DNA from: Halichoerus grypus
Lineage: Eukaryota; Chordata; Mammalia; Carnivora; Phocidae
Assembly: GCF_964656455.1 (NCBI RefSeq)
Contig: NC_135716.1
Coordinates: 106,982,389-107,046,388 of the forward strand
Length of the DNA: 64,000 nt
Direction: 5' to 3'
Of the stretch, positions 36,801 through 48,166 are shown piece after piece. The notes under the pieces were generated by a model. The model made no database searches, was not told the DNA's origin, and saw only the letters and a list, made by a program, of their open reading frames with translations. Position numbers and translations under genes: made by a program. Position 1 is the stretch's first letter; every line of letters begins with the position of its first letter.

Positions 36801-37690
36801 ATAACATGTTTAACTGAAAATACTGCTTTTGTATGAGTATTACACAAATCAAGACTGTACTGTCGTCTTATATATAGAACTTTAACAACATCTCTTCAAT
36901 AAAAAAAGGATTTATGCACCCACTATGCTGGGAGGACAGATTAATATCTTCCTAGCTTGCAAAGCAATTTCCTCTCAGTGGGGTTGTTCTGAAAAGTTCA
37001 CCTTAAAAAAATATCAAGAAGGGAACAGGTGGGACATTTCACAGCTTGAATGAAAATGTGGTACATAAGAAAAATTTATTCTTCAAAATTATTTCTTTAA
37101 ACACATTTCTCTTCTTTCTCCTTCTGTATACTTAAAGTTGAAAACTTAAATGTCTCATCATATGAAATGCATTCATGTACTGGAAGAATATTCATTTTAG
37201 ATGTGGGAAATAAAGGAGGCAAAAAATTATACCTCTATCAGAGACCTTCCCTTGACAAAGGGAGACTCATTTGCCTCCTTGCCTACTCTCACCACCCTGG
37301 GTTCTAATACCTCTTTTCATTGTTGACATATAAGTTTGCCTACACTAACTATCCAAATGTGGAATTCGTTACTAAAACAGTCTCATCAAAGCTGTTAATA
37401 CGAACTAAAGAAGGGATCACTTAGAGAAATGAGGTAACAATTGTTAAGTCATTGTTAAGTGTAACTCATCATGCTAGTGAGGTATCCTTGGAGATCACCT
37501 TAGGCTTGGCTTTATGGTGTGGCTGCTCACTTCATTATAAACCTTATGGATGCAATAGCATTTACATCTTACATATTTTATTCCTCATGAATATTCTCCT
37601 GGTTACACATTTTTTTTTTCAAAATGATACCACTTCACTTCTGTATTCTACAAGCACCCTTGAATTGGCTTGGAAGGTATTTTTCAAAAT
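36801..37690. other. Unique intronic sequence
   Basis: No gene or repeat recognised. The 89-codon open frame at 37452-37721 has no domain. Confidence 0.45.
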
Positions 37691-37694
37691 ACCT

Positions 37695-37800
37695 TTTTCA
37701 TTTACTGAGCAGCTACTATGAGCATGACATCGTTGTTGGTATTCTTCATAATTATCTCATTTAGTTTTCACAGGAGCCTACGTGGTAATTATTATTTTAC
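37695..37800 (-). repeat. MIR SINE fragment, minus
   Basis: TTTACTGAGCAGCTACTATG, ATAATTATCTCATTTAGTTT, TCACAGGAGCCTACGTGG and TAATTATTATTTTAC: the 3' part of a reverse MIR. Confidence 0.7.
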
Positions 37801-37848
37801 AATTTCATCATAAAACTGTGCTTCCCAGTAGCTGTTGAAAAACAGTGC

Positions 37849-38044
37849 TCAGGGCGCCTGGGTGGCTCAGTCGTTAAGCGTCTGCCTTCGGCTCAGGTCA
37901 TGATCCCAGGGTCCTGGGATCGAGTCCCGCATCGGGCTCCCTGCTCGGCGGGAGGCCTGCTTCTCCCTCTCCCACTCCCCCTGCTTGTGTTCCTGCTCTC
38001 GCTATCTCTCTCTCTAATAAATAAATAAAATCTTAAAAAAAAAA
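37849..38044 (+). mobile_element. Young CanSINE, plus orientation
   Basis: GGGCGCCTGGGTGGCTCAGT head, AAGCGTCTGCCTTCGGCTCA, CTCTAATAAATAAATAAAAT tail. Target-site duplication GAAAAACAGTGC at 37837-37848 and 38045-38056. One of only three plus-oriented CanSINEs here. Confidence 0.96.
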
Positions 38045-38104
38045 GAAAAACAGTGCCCATTTATTCCATTGTATTCACCATTGTTCCTAGATAATCATAC
38101 GTAC

Positions 38105-38345
38105 AGTTTACAGTGATTTACATTATTGAGCATTTACTATATGGCAGGCGCTAAATGTTTTACATATGTTAATTTATTTAACCCTCCATATAATGGTATG
38201 ATGTCTAGCCTATAATTAACAACTTATGGGAGGAAGATGGGGACACAAAGAATTTAAATAACTTTTCTAAGATCACAAAGCTAATAAATGATAGAGCTGG
38301 GTTTAAATCCAGAATCCATCATGCTACATTATCTCTTACAGTATT
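38105..38345 (-). repeat. MIR SINE, minus
   Basis: TTATTGAGCATTTACTATAT, GCAGGCGCTAAATGTTTTAC, AAAGCTAATAAATGATAGAG, GCTGGGTTTAAATCCAGAAT: near full-length reverse MIR. Confidence 0.88.
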
Positions 38346-38714
38346 ATTTTGTGGTAAGTACCTAGTACATGGTGTATGAGTAGTATCAGTTAGAAGAAGA
38401 GACTATCTGTTTTGTGATTAAGGTGAATCTAGTAGTTGGGCAGAGAGCTCTATGCCACTTTCAGTAGATAGTAATAGATACTTCCAGTTTCTCACATATC
38501 TTCCTCAAGCCCTCTATTACTTGCCCTGCCCATAAGAGACACATATACATACCAGCACACAGACACACACACAGCCTGAAGAAACAAATCCATTTATTAT
38601 GTTTTTAGCATTATATTGGCCTTGAAGATAGAGGAATGAACAATGGGGGTGCCTCTGAACTTGGAGCAAGTATGAACATCTCTCACCTCTCCATTACCCC
38701 TCCTTCACATCATA

Positions 38715-38860
38715 AGAATGTGTATTCATGTGTCTGACTTCTTCGCTGTGAGCCTCTTGAAGGCACAACCCGTATCTTACTTATCTTGGTATCTTTACTA
38801 TCTAGTGAAATACCCAGCAAATAACAAGTGCTCTCTAGATATTTGTTGATTGAGGAAGGA
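38715..38860 (+). repeat. L2 LINE 3' end
   Basis: GTGAGCCTCTTGAAGGCACA, CTTGGTATCTTTACTATCTA, ACCCAGCAAATAACAAGTGC, GATATTTGTTGATTGAGG, followed by a GGAAGG simple repeat. Confidence 0.8.
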
Positions 38861-38864
38861 GGGA

Positions 38865-40195
38865 AGGAAGGAAAGAACAAAAGAACAAAGGAAATAATAA
38901 AGTTCCACAGACCACAAACATTTAAATTCTACTTTCACTGAAATTCTTCATTGAGCTTTCTTAAACTTAATGGTATATGTAACATACCATGACAGCATTG
39001 TCAGTGTTATAAAGAGAAGCACAGTTGATGGAATTTTCCATTTTTATAGAAATATATATTATTTGCCCCTAGCTTTTTTATTTTCCTGTTTTTACAGTTT
39101 AAATCATGTTAAGCTGTAGGCAGCTAATTTTGATGACTATGTTCAAATTATTTCTGAACATTGTGTCTTTTGGCCTCTAGGCTAATTTTTTTTAGACTAA
39201 ATTTTATAAAAATGTTCTGATAATGATCAGGCCACTGTCACATTAGTTCATTTTCCAAGCAATGCCATTGCCTGAAACTTTGGTCCACCTTAAGATATGA
39301 ATTAAATTGAGAAGATTAAACATTTATATTCTTATCTGTTTTTCTCCCATATTCATTAATTTCCTGAAATTTCTGCATATTCTTCATGTGCAATGGTCAG
39401 CATTGTGTCTTAGGCATAAACTCCTAAGGACTGAAATAATGTTTAAGTCACTTTATACGGAACCTAGTAAGAAGTAACAGTGGTCTGCACAATAGCTTTA
39501 GTGGGAACAATTTTAGTCTCTACTTTTTTGCCACAGTATATAATGTTCCAAATGTTGTAGAGTGACATAATTACTTTGGGCTTGGTCATGGCTACAGATG
39601 TCAAATACGTTTTTATTTTATGTATTATGGCTCACATTTGTGATATTTCTCCAGAATGTTCCTAATTGCTTTTATTTTGTCTTTCTGGTATTTCTATTAG
39701 AAAGACTGATCTTCGTGACTTCTTGATAGGTGATTTACCTGTAAGAAAATGCTTTGCAAGGAGTAACATGATCTGCAAGTATTATTGCAAGGCACCTTGA
39801 AAAGTAAATGAGGAATTTTGTTAGAATGTTTTTTAAGGCAGCCATTTATGGAATATATTGCATAATAAAGACTATAACATGCATGGCTTTTATGTATTAC
39901 ATCAGAAAATCTTTCTCAGGTTCTCTGGGGCTACTGGCTATCATTATGAGAACTGCTGCAGAAATGAAATGATGATACCCACAGGCTGGGTTTTGGAGAA
40001 AGTCAGACCTGGTTAAAAGTCCTAACTCTGGATTTCACAAACTGTGAGGCAAGCCCTGACATTATCATACACTATTATTAGAATGAAGTAGAAGAGAAAA
40101 CTGGCAAACACCCTTAGAAGATTTTTATTAACTTCTTAATGATCACCAGGTTCACAAAAATAGGAAATAAAAGATTTCAAACCTAAAACAGAGAA
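38865..40195. other. Unique intronic sequence
   Basis: About 1.3 kb with no recognised gene or repeat. Confidence 0.5.
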
Positions 40196-40199
40196 GGAA

Positions 40200-40410
40200 A
40201 TTTTGTGCCTTAGTATCTTTATCTTTAAAATGAGAATAACAACAGTACATAGCCCATTGGGTTCTTATAAAGATATAGTGAGTTAATATTTATATCTACC
40301 TCATTGAGTGATTATGAAGATTAAATGAGTTATTTTTAAAACATATAGAATAGTGCTAGCATACAGTAACTCTTACATAAGTATTTATTCAATAAATTAA
40401 ACCAAATATA
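40200..40410 (+). repeat. MIR SINE, possibly two fragments
   Basis: TTTAAAATGAGAATAACAAC, GTACATAGCCCATTGGGTTC, GATTATGAAGATTAAATGAG, AGAATAGTGCTAGCATACAG and TATTTATTCAATAAAT follow the MIR 3' half. The repeated GTGAGTTAATATT and AAATGAGTTATT blocks suggest a second partial copy or internal duplication. Confidence 0.75.
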
Positions 40411-40699
40411 AACATTTTTTTCATTAGAGGTATGTATTATTTACGTAAGTTTGAAGAATAGTTATTTAAAAATGTATTTTTTCTAAACATTAACAGCAGT
40501 AACTGGGGTATTACCAAAATTCTGGCTGTCTTTTTCATCCAATTTCAAATTAATCTATTTCCAAGCAAACCAATAGCAAAGATAAAGGAACCCAACCATT
40601 TTTCTCACTGGAAGAGGAAATCGGAGAGACACCAGGAAAGTCAATCAGCATTGTATTCCAATGTGATAATTGCTTTGATAAAGGAACCCACAGGGTGTT

Positions 40700-40970
40700 T
40701 TGGGAGAATAGAATGGCAAGAACCAGGGAGCTCCATGAGAGACACCTGAACTGAATTCTGAAGCAAGCTTGAAGTGTTTTCTGAGGCAGGGAAAGAACAT
40801 ACTGGAGTGCATGGAGGGTGAAAAATGACTTGATGTGCTCACAGAACTACAGGGTTCTAGAGTGGGGCAAGTGTTGCAGATGGAACTGTAGGAATAAAGC
40901 AGGCAGGAGCCAATGCTTAAAGATCATTTTGTGAAAAACTCTCGTCTAAGCAGGAAGATGTCATGATCTT
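40700..40970 (-). repeat. L2 fragment, minus
   Basis: ACACCTGAACTGAATTCTGA, AGGCAGGGAAAGAACATACT, GGAGCCAATGCTTAAAGATC and GGAAGATGTCATGATCT keep the reverse L2 order. Confidence 0.65.
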
Positions 40971-41397
40971 TTTTAAAAAAATTGTGGAAAATGCATTTTT
41001 CTTTTACAAAGGGTAATCAGCATAGGGTTTGATTAGGAATGAATATTTAAATTTAATTTAAATGTATGCAGGGGCGTGTTTACTTTTACTTTTTGAAAAG
41101 GGGGTAGTGACATCATTTTTATGGAGGAAAACTTTTAGATAAATTTGTGTCGGTTCCACACATGAAACTGAACAGTTCCAACAGGAAGAAAATCCAGATC
41201 TGGCTATTGCTCTCCAAATCTCTTCTCCCAGCACCTGAAATATTACAGTCGCTCTTGCACTTACAAAGAAGAAAAAAAGTCTAGACAGATCTCTTTTACA
41301 TGAAGTAATTCCAGTATACTTTTAAGTCACCATCTTCAAGTAAGCTTCAGTAAATCCTTCCCTTCAGCAGCACAAACTTAGAACACAGTGGCTTTTT

Positions 41398-41591
41398 TTT
41401 TTTTTTTAAGATTTTATTTATTTGACAGAGAGAGACACGGCGAGAGAGGGAACACAAGCAGGGGGAGTGGGAGAGGGAGAAGCAGGCTTCCCGCGGAGCA
41501 GGGAGCCCGACGCGGGACTCCATCCCAGGACCCCGGGATCATGACGTGAGCCGAAGGCAGATGCTCAACGACTGAGCCACCCAGGCGCCCC
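41398..41591 (-). mobile_element. Young CanSINE, minus orientation
   Basis: T run, AAGATTTTATTTATTTGACA, GAGAGACACGGCGAGAGAGG, CGACGCGGGACTCCATCCCA, CCACCCAGGCGCCCC. Perfect 16-bp target-site duplication AACACAGTGGCTTTTT at 41382-41397 and 41592-41607. Confidence 0.97.
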
Positions 41592-41609
41592 AACACAGTG
41601 GCTTTTTAA

Positions 41610-43090
41610 TAAGTAACTTTGAGTTGAATTATTCCTGCTCTGCTCTAATAATATCTAGATAGCTAAGATTTGTATAAATTTGTTTATAAATTCTATTATT
41701 GGTGAATGATATAATATTATTTTAAGGCCAAATATTTTATTCTACTGTTGTTTTAACGATGTAATGAGTCCCTTCAGCACTGTGCTGTCACTTACCCATT
41801 ATTTATTTGATGAAACCTGACCCTTTGTTCTGTTCACTTTTGTGAACCACCAGATACTCAGAAGTATTTTCCATTGTTAAAACTCTTATTAAAACTCTTA
41901 GCTGGATCTTTCATAAGACTTTTAGAGTTTTCAGGGAGAGGAAAGAGAGTATGGGAGCATCATGGGTTTGTTTTTGCCTGGTCGATTCAGATGGCCAAAA
42001 TAAAAAAATTAAAATTACATAGGATATTGTGATTTTAGTTGCCAGTCAACATCAAAGTATGTTAATTTTTTAATTACATGTTATGCTTGCCCATTGCAAA
42101 AAAAATTCAAGTAGTATAACATTGTATGAAGTTAAATCTATCTCAGATCTTAGCCCACTGCCCTTAAGTAGGTTTACATATTTACAGATATTTTTTCATA
42201 GTCAACATATCATATAAATCTAGGAATCATAATAAATAACTTATGTGTTGATTAAATTATTGGACTTTGTTTCTCTTTTATATCTTCATTAGAAATCAGA
42301 TAGAAATCTGTTAGTTTTGCTATTATTGTTATATTATTCTGAAAATGCCTTCAAATAAGTCATAAAATATACAGTATTTTCAGTTTTGAAATTTACTGGA
42401 AAGTTTACTTTTAGAGCATCTATGACTAATATATATTATCTTTTGGTTACCCTCATAGAGGGGCTTCACTGATATTAAAATTTGAGAAGATAATTTGCAC
42501 AGCATATGGATATGTTATAAAAAATAATGTCTTTTTTCTAAAAAGCCTGGGAAGATCCTCAATATAAATCAAAGAGTTATGACACTAGTGGGGAAATAAT
42601 CCACATAAAATAAGATTATTGAGTAGCAGGAAAGCTGTAATAAAAACAGTCAGGACTGTCACCCAGTTCCGTTTAAGGTCTGTAAAGGATCAAAAGTATA
42701 TAGAGCATCATCTAACAGCTGTTTGGAATGTGAGAGGAACCACAGTTGTGGTGAGCAACAGTATGCTGGTTTGGAAGAAATATACACAGCTTGTTGTAGT
42801 TAAATTAAAAATGGTATGTTTGGACTACAAAATGTATTGAGAGACTTGGGTTTTTGAAAATGGCTACATGCTAACTAAAGTGTAACTGTATTATGGATGT
42901 ATGTAGTCATATGTATATAAACTTATTCAAATTAAAGTGACATATAAATATAGGTATTTTATTAATTATAAATTGTTACTTAAGGAAAGACCATATTTGT
43001 ACATAGACAGTATATTTTGTCAGGGGAAAGTGCTACCCTACCCTGGAGGATAAGAAATTATTTGTTACCACCTCACCAGATGGCAGCAAT
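41610..43090. other. Unique AT-rich intronic sequence
   Basis: No gene or clear repeat. The 73-codon open frame at 42619-42840 has no domain. Confidence 0.45.
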
Positions 43091-43116
43091 TGAAAAGAGG
43101 AAGGGAGAGCTTTTGG

Positions 43117-43869
43117 CTTTCGGCTCAGCTCAGAGGCGGAAGGTGCAACTGTCTTTGGTAGTCCTGAACCCAGGTTCATAAATCCCGACACCAGCTGCCT
43201 CCACCATGCTGCCTAAATTTGACCCCGGTGAACCATAGGTGCACCAATGGGGAAGTCAGTGCCAGGTCTGCCGTGGCCTTGAAGATCGGCCCCTGGTCTG
43301 TCTCCAAAAAACTTTGGTGATGACATTGCCAAGACAACTGGTGATTGGAAGAGTCTGAGGATTACAGTGAAACTGACCATTCTGAACAGACAGGCCCAGA
43401 TTTTTTTTTTATTTAAATCCAATTAGCCAACATATAGTACATCATTAGTTTTAGATGTAGCGTTCAATGATTCATCAGTTGCATATAACACTGAGTGTTC
43501 ATCACATCACATGCCCCCTTAATGCCCAGATTTAAGTGGTACCTTCTGCCTCAGCTCTGATTATCAAAGCCCTCAAGGAACCACCAAGAGACAGAAAGAA
43601 GCAGAAAAACATTAAGAACAGTGGAAATACCACTTTTGATGATATTGTAAATGTTGCCCAACAGATGCAGCACCGATCTTTAGCCAGAGAACCATTAAAA
43701 AGATCCTGTGGGCTGCAGTGTTGATGGCCGCCATCCTCCATGACATCATAAATGACATCAGTAGTGGTGCAGTGGAATGCCCAGCTTATTACGAACTACA
43801 AAGAAAAAATATTTCAATAAAGGATCATTTGACAACCAAAAAAAGAAAAAAAGAAGAAAGAAAGAAAAA
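43117..43869 (+). pseudogene. RPL12: RPL12 (uL11) processed pseudogene
   Basis: Intronless retrocopy of the mRNA for 60S ribosomal protein L12. It begins with the 5' UTR (CTTTCGGCTCAGCTCAGAGG), and the start codon at 43206 reads MLPKFDPGEP and then hits an in-frame TAG at 43236. A conserved reading block at 43536-43724 translates [20 protein letters not shown] and onward through [11 protein letters not shown]. Small deletions are seen relative to the human mRNA as I recall it: about 9 bases after SLARE and about 14 bases before the final conserved block. The 3' UTR keeps ATTTCAATAAAGGATCATTT (polyadenylation signal 43816-43821) and is followed by an A-rich tail at 43838-43869. An L1 tail interrupts it at 43404-43523. 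An 11-bp flanking repeat, GAAAAGAGGAA (43092-43102, 43870-43880), may be its target-site duplication, though 14 unexplained bases lie between it and the 5' UTR. Not expected to make protein. Confidence 0.96.
43404..43523 (-). mobile_element. L1 3'-UTR fragment inserted in RPL12 retrocopy
   Basis: The + strand reads T run, ATTTAAATCCAATTAGCCAA, CATATAGTACATCATTAG, GATTCATCAGTTGCATATAA and CACTGAGTGTTCATC, the reverse of a carnivore L1 3' terminus. It is severely 5'-truncated (about 120 bp). Flanked by a perfect 10-bp target-site duplication, GCCCAGATTT, at 43394-43403 and 43524-43533, which is itself RPL12 sequence. This shows the L1 arrived after the retrocopy. Confidence 0.93.
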
Positions 43870-44073
43870 GAAAAGAGGAACTGAGAAATATGCCTAACAC
43901 AGGCACTGAAAATGCGGAAGTACTAGGAGATAATGTGTGGAGCAGGAATGAAGGAAAGCATCATTCATCACATAGATTCTCGTATTTAACAATTTGCATT
44001 CCTTAGATACTTGCTCAACTATAAGTTACACCTTTAGTAAGGATATAGGCATTTTCAAACTTTGCAGTATATT

Positions 44074-44263
44074 GGCTTTTTAAAAAAGATTTTATTTATT
44101 TATTTGACAGAGGGAGAGAGAAAGCACAAGCAGGGGGAGTTGGAGAGGGAGAAGCAGGCTCCCCACTGAGAAGGGAGCCTGATGCAGGGCTCTATCCCAG
44201 GACCCTGGGATCATGACCTGAGACAAAGGCAGGCACTTAACAAACTGAGCTACCTAGGTGCCC
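44074..44263 (-). mobile_element. CanSINE, minus orientation
   Basis: AAAAAAGATTTTATTTATTT, GAGGGAGAGAGAAAGCACAA, GATGCAGGGCTCTATCCCAG, TACCTAGGTGCCC. Perfect 18-bp target-site duplication CAAACTTTGCAGTATATT at 44056-44073 and 44264-44281, although the body is moderately diverged. Confidence 0.96.
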
Positions 44264-44581
44264 CAAACTTTGCAGTATATTTTTGTAGTTCAACCTGTCA
44301 TCTTAGAATTTAACTAATTTTTAGGAGGAGATTATTTTTACCTCACACCGTTAGCATGGAGAAACAACCAGAAGCCCTAAGAAGAAAGGATTCTGTATAA
44401 ATAGCTTTGGATCACTGATGAGATTGGCATATGCTTTGGGGATTTGATTTCTGAAGACATGAAATGACTTGTAGGAGTTTTCCATAAACATGTATGAGCA
44501 AATATGTACGTGCCAACTGCTAGCATAGATATCAAGAACCAAAGATGAATTATAGTCTCTGCCCCAGATGAACCTATAGTC

Positions 44582-44599
44582 TTTTTTTTTTTTTTTTTG
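44582..44599. repeat. T-run homopolymer
   Basis: About 18 T with no recognisable retroelement body attached. Confidence 0.85.
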
Positions 44600-44639
44600 G
44601 TTGCATTAGGTGATAGAGTTTCTTTTCCCGTCATCCCTT

Positions 44640-44720
44640 TCATCCATTCATTCACTCATTCTACTTTATCGGCCACCTGACATGTACATAGTGCAGTAGT
44701 AGCTGCTGTGTGGCATGCAG
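44640..44720 (-). repeat. L2 3' terminus fragment, minus
   Basis: CATCCATTCATTCACTCATT followed by a weak CCACCTGACATGTACATAGT segment resembles the reverse L2 end. Confidence 0.45.
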
Positions 44721-44739
44721 AGATGCAGCACGTATGCAT

Positions 44740-44769
44740 CCAGAACTTGCTCTTGATACTAAGTTCTGG
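44740..44769. repeat. Perfect 9-bp stem inverted repeat
   Basis: CCAGAACTT (44740-44748) and AAGTTCTGG (44761-44769) form a 9-bp stem around a 12-nt loop. Confidence 0.85.
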
Positions 44770-45109
44770 TCTACTCATCTACACATGGTAAAATCCTACT
44801 CTTGCTGCAGCCCTAGCATAAGTATCTCTGTCAAAGAAGGCTTCTCTGATTCTCCTGATAGAGAAATAATTTCTCCTTTTGAAAACTCATAAGAGGAAAA
44901 TGAAGACTTAATGCATATATTTATGTTTGTCAGATACCCACTTTAATGTATGTAAGTAGCAGTAAAACATTATGCTATGACTCTTAACTGAGTCCTTCCA
45001 CGTTAGAGAAAGTACCATATAACTTTCAGAGCATTTTAAGGAGTATAAGAAAGTCTGTTAAGTAACTAAAGTACATACTATTTAGTGTGAATTATAATTT
45101 TTAAAAAAT

Positions 45110-45252
45110 TCTCACAATAAACTTCTGAGGTACAAATTATTGTCTCCCTTTGCATATGAGGAAGCCGATGCCCAGAGAATTTTAAGTTGTTTACCTAAAG
45201 TCATAAAACCAATAAAGTGAAGTCAGTAATTAAAATCAAGCACCAGAGCCTA
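45110..45252 (-). repeat. MIR SINE, minus
   Basis: CTCACAATAAACTTCTGAGG, TTTGCATATGAGGAAGCCGA, TGCCCAGAGAATTTTAAGTT, CTAAAGTCATAAAACC and CACCAGAGCCTATTCTC: reverse MIR. Confidence 0.8.
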
Positions 45253-45278
45253 TTCTCTTAACATGTTCTCTTAACATG
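45253..45278. repeat. 13-bp perfect tandem duplication
   Basis: TTCTCTTAACATG occurs twice head to tail at the end of the MIR copy. Confidence 0.95.
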
Positions 45279-45363
45279 TATTCTGTGTTTTCTCAGTTAA
45301 TACATTTTAAGGCTATGGATTAACAAGCACATTTGAGCATTTAATATTAGTATGTATATAAGT

Positions 45364-45367
<4 letters not shown>

Positions 45368-45405
<38 letters not shown>
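45368..45405. repeat. (GT)19 microsatellite
   Basis: Nineteen uninterrupted GT units, the longest pure dinucleotide run in the window and likely length-polymorphic. Confidence 0.95.
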
Positions 45406-45408
<3 letters not shown>

Positions 45409-45426
45409 AATTCAGACTTATTTATG

Positions 45427-45449
45427 CTGGCTATATTTAGTATAGCCAG
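45427..45449. repeat. Perfect 9-bp stem hairpin
   Basis: CTGGCTATA, loop TTTAG, TATAGCCAG. Confidence 0.9.
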
Positions 45450-47930
45450 ATTTTACAAGGAACCCTATCCTAGGTACCTGGCTTATCACTGAGAAAGCTC
45501 TTTATCTTCTTCTTGAATCCAGCCATCTTCCTCAATGTCCTTAAGTATTCTCAATTCCCACCATCTTTAAGATGGATAAAGAGTGGTTTCCTAAGAGAGT
45601 GTTGCCAGGAAGACCATCCCTCCAGGACATAAAGCAGAGTTTTTATCAAAGATATTCTCTGGTTTTCTTGATTAAAGTCTACCTCTGTTGTAGCTGCAAG
45701 TGACAGGGATCAAATTATATCACAGGTTTTAATGCCTAGATGTCTCCTGGGCAGAAAAACATTTCAAAAATATTTTTATGTTTTTTTTTAAATTCATTGA
45801 CTTTACTGTAACTGTTTCTGTATTATAGATATATATAAACATGAATGTGTAATATTATTTCTAATAGTTGCAGTAATTTATTTTTTATTCCATTTCAACA
45901 ATTCAGTTCTAAGTATGATCTTGTACTCTTAAATTGGTAACAGAGAGAAATTGGAAATGGGGGGGCACTCTTCCCTCACTGCTGCAACCTGCATTGATTT
46001 CATTCTCCCCTTTAAGTCCCAGCATAATTATCATCAGTACTACATATTTGGCAAATAAACCTTGTTTTCTTTACGCACTGCAGAATTGTTGTTTAGTATT
46101 GTTATTTAAATCTTACCTTATTATTTAGTATTTCTGTTTCTGATATCTGAAAAGCCCCAGCAGATTCCGAAAGCCTTCAGGATTGACCCTACTTCCTTTA
46201 GTTAGACTCGTTTCTCTTTTCAGACCTACTTAGTTTTATCTTCTGCATGTACGAAGGGTGTGTTTATTTTCTTTCAGTGAATCTTCCTGCAGTTATTAAG
46301 GTACACATCCTTTTTGTTCTACCTGTGCACAACAAAAACTTGTTTTCAAGTCACATCTTTGTCACATCTTCTCTTGTAAGAAAGAGAAAAATCTAAGTTT
46401 AAGAGCAGCATCCTCAGGTATCACGATGATACTCTCTTTATGTAGTAAAATAAGACAGTATGTTTAAAAATGTTCCGAAGGTGATAGGCATGAAGTTTTT
46501 ATGGAAATTTTTTATTTGCTCACAGGACAAGATGTACATGAGTTTGTGGCTTCTTATACTGTTGAGGTTTTTATAGCATACTTATTTTTTTTTAAATCAA
46601 AACATGTTTAAAAACTATCTAATAACTGTCTATTCCAAAGTTATTTAAAATGTAATAAAATTAGCGTCCTAATTTTAGGAATTAGTGCCTCAATGACTAT
46701 TAAGATTGTATAAGCCTTTGAAATCATGTGATACCGTAAAACCCTCATGTTTTCATCTTGACTTGAGAAGCTTCTTGAGGAGACCTTTTACTTTTTTTCC
46801 TTAAACTAAAATGGGACTCCAGGAGAGAGGATACTGTAGCCTTTTCCTAGCTGTGACTTCTAAACTGCTTTTTTCTCAGTCTTCAAATTACTCTGGCAAG
46901 GAGGCAGTGATGTTGGGAAGAGATAAAGTCAGTAGAACATCACCTTTTAAAATGCTCACCTGTCTTCATACATGAATGGGATAGTCCTGGGTGTAAGATG
47001 GTAAATATGTTCTAGTAGTTTCCTCGGCTGCCTTGGCCACTGGTCTTATTATGCTTCTGGGAGATTTCTGGAGCCTCAATACTCTCATGTATGAAGTGGA
47101 GGTAAAAGCAATCTTATTAATTTTTAAGAACCAGTTATATATGAAGATCAAAAATGAGTATCAAAATTTAACCTAAGTCCTTCCATTCAATTCAAAGTAT
47201 ACAAAAAGTGTAAAAGATACTTTTTTTTAACCATTAGTATCTGAGAAAACCAATAATTCTCAGATACAGACTACAGAAATATTGTAGAAAAGTTTTTAAC
47301 TATGTTTTGTTCCCAGACTCATGACCATGATCATCCAGCAAGATATTTTGAGTGTCAGTTATATGAATTGTGTACTGTTTTAAATCTTGCTTGTTTTGAA
47401 TTGTCTGGAAGCACCCACATATGAATGGAAATTTCTAATAGATAAATAGCTCTATTTAAAAATTATGTTTTGGTGTTAACCTATAAATTCAAATAAATAT
47501 TAAAAGTCTTAAAACATGAACATCATTGGTTCAGCATCACCAAGGCAGAATGGTGCACAGCATAAAAAATTCAATTTACTTTTCACAATGTTGCCATAGT
47601 TTCCTGGCCAAGCAGAATGGACAAGCTGGGCCAGGATGCATATTAGGAATATTTAAAATTAGTGCCACATACCCCTGAGCTAGTAACAATCTGTTGTGTA
47701 ATCAGAGAAGCACAATCAGAAAGAATGTAGGAAAGGCTATTAATCGAATATTGAGAGAAGTGGAGAGAATTATTAGAATCTGGGAATTGCTCTTGACTGT
47801 TTAATGTATCAGAGCATTGAATTAGTCTCATCATGTTTTAAAGATACCAACTGTCTTTCTTGGGTGTTTCTGTTGTGATGGGATCTGGTACAAGGATTGT
47901 AAGGTGTGGAACTCAGACTTGTGTTAGACA
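45450..47930. other. Unique intronic sequence
   Basis: About 2.5 kb with no recognised gene or transposon. Confidence 0.5.
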
Positions 47931-47940
47931 CTTCTAACCC

Positions 47941-48159
47941 CCCCCTTTCTTTCTTTCTTTCTTTCTTTCTTTTTTTTTTTTTAAGATTTTATTTATTTGA
48001 GAGAGAGAGACAGAGATGGAGAGCGCATGAGCGGGGAGGAGAGGGAGATGCAGGCTCCCAGCTGAGCAAGGAGCCTTATGCAGGGCTCAATCCCAGCACC
48101 CTGGAATCATGACCTGAGCCAAAGGCAGGCACTTAACTGACTGAGCCACCCAAGCGCCC
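47941..48159 (-). mobile_element. CanSINE with TTTC-expanded tail, minus
   Basis: Starts with a C-rich junction, TTTC repeats and a T run, then AAGATTTTATTTATTTGAGA, GCAGGGCTCAATCCCAGCAC, CCACCCAAGCGCCCC. The likely target-site duplication is only CTAACCC (47934-47940, 48160-48166), and the extra Cs blur the 5' edge. This is the last CanSINE before exon 4, 4.45 kb upstream. Confidence 0.93.
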
Positions 48160-48166
48160 CTAACCC

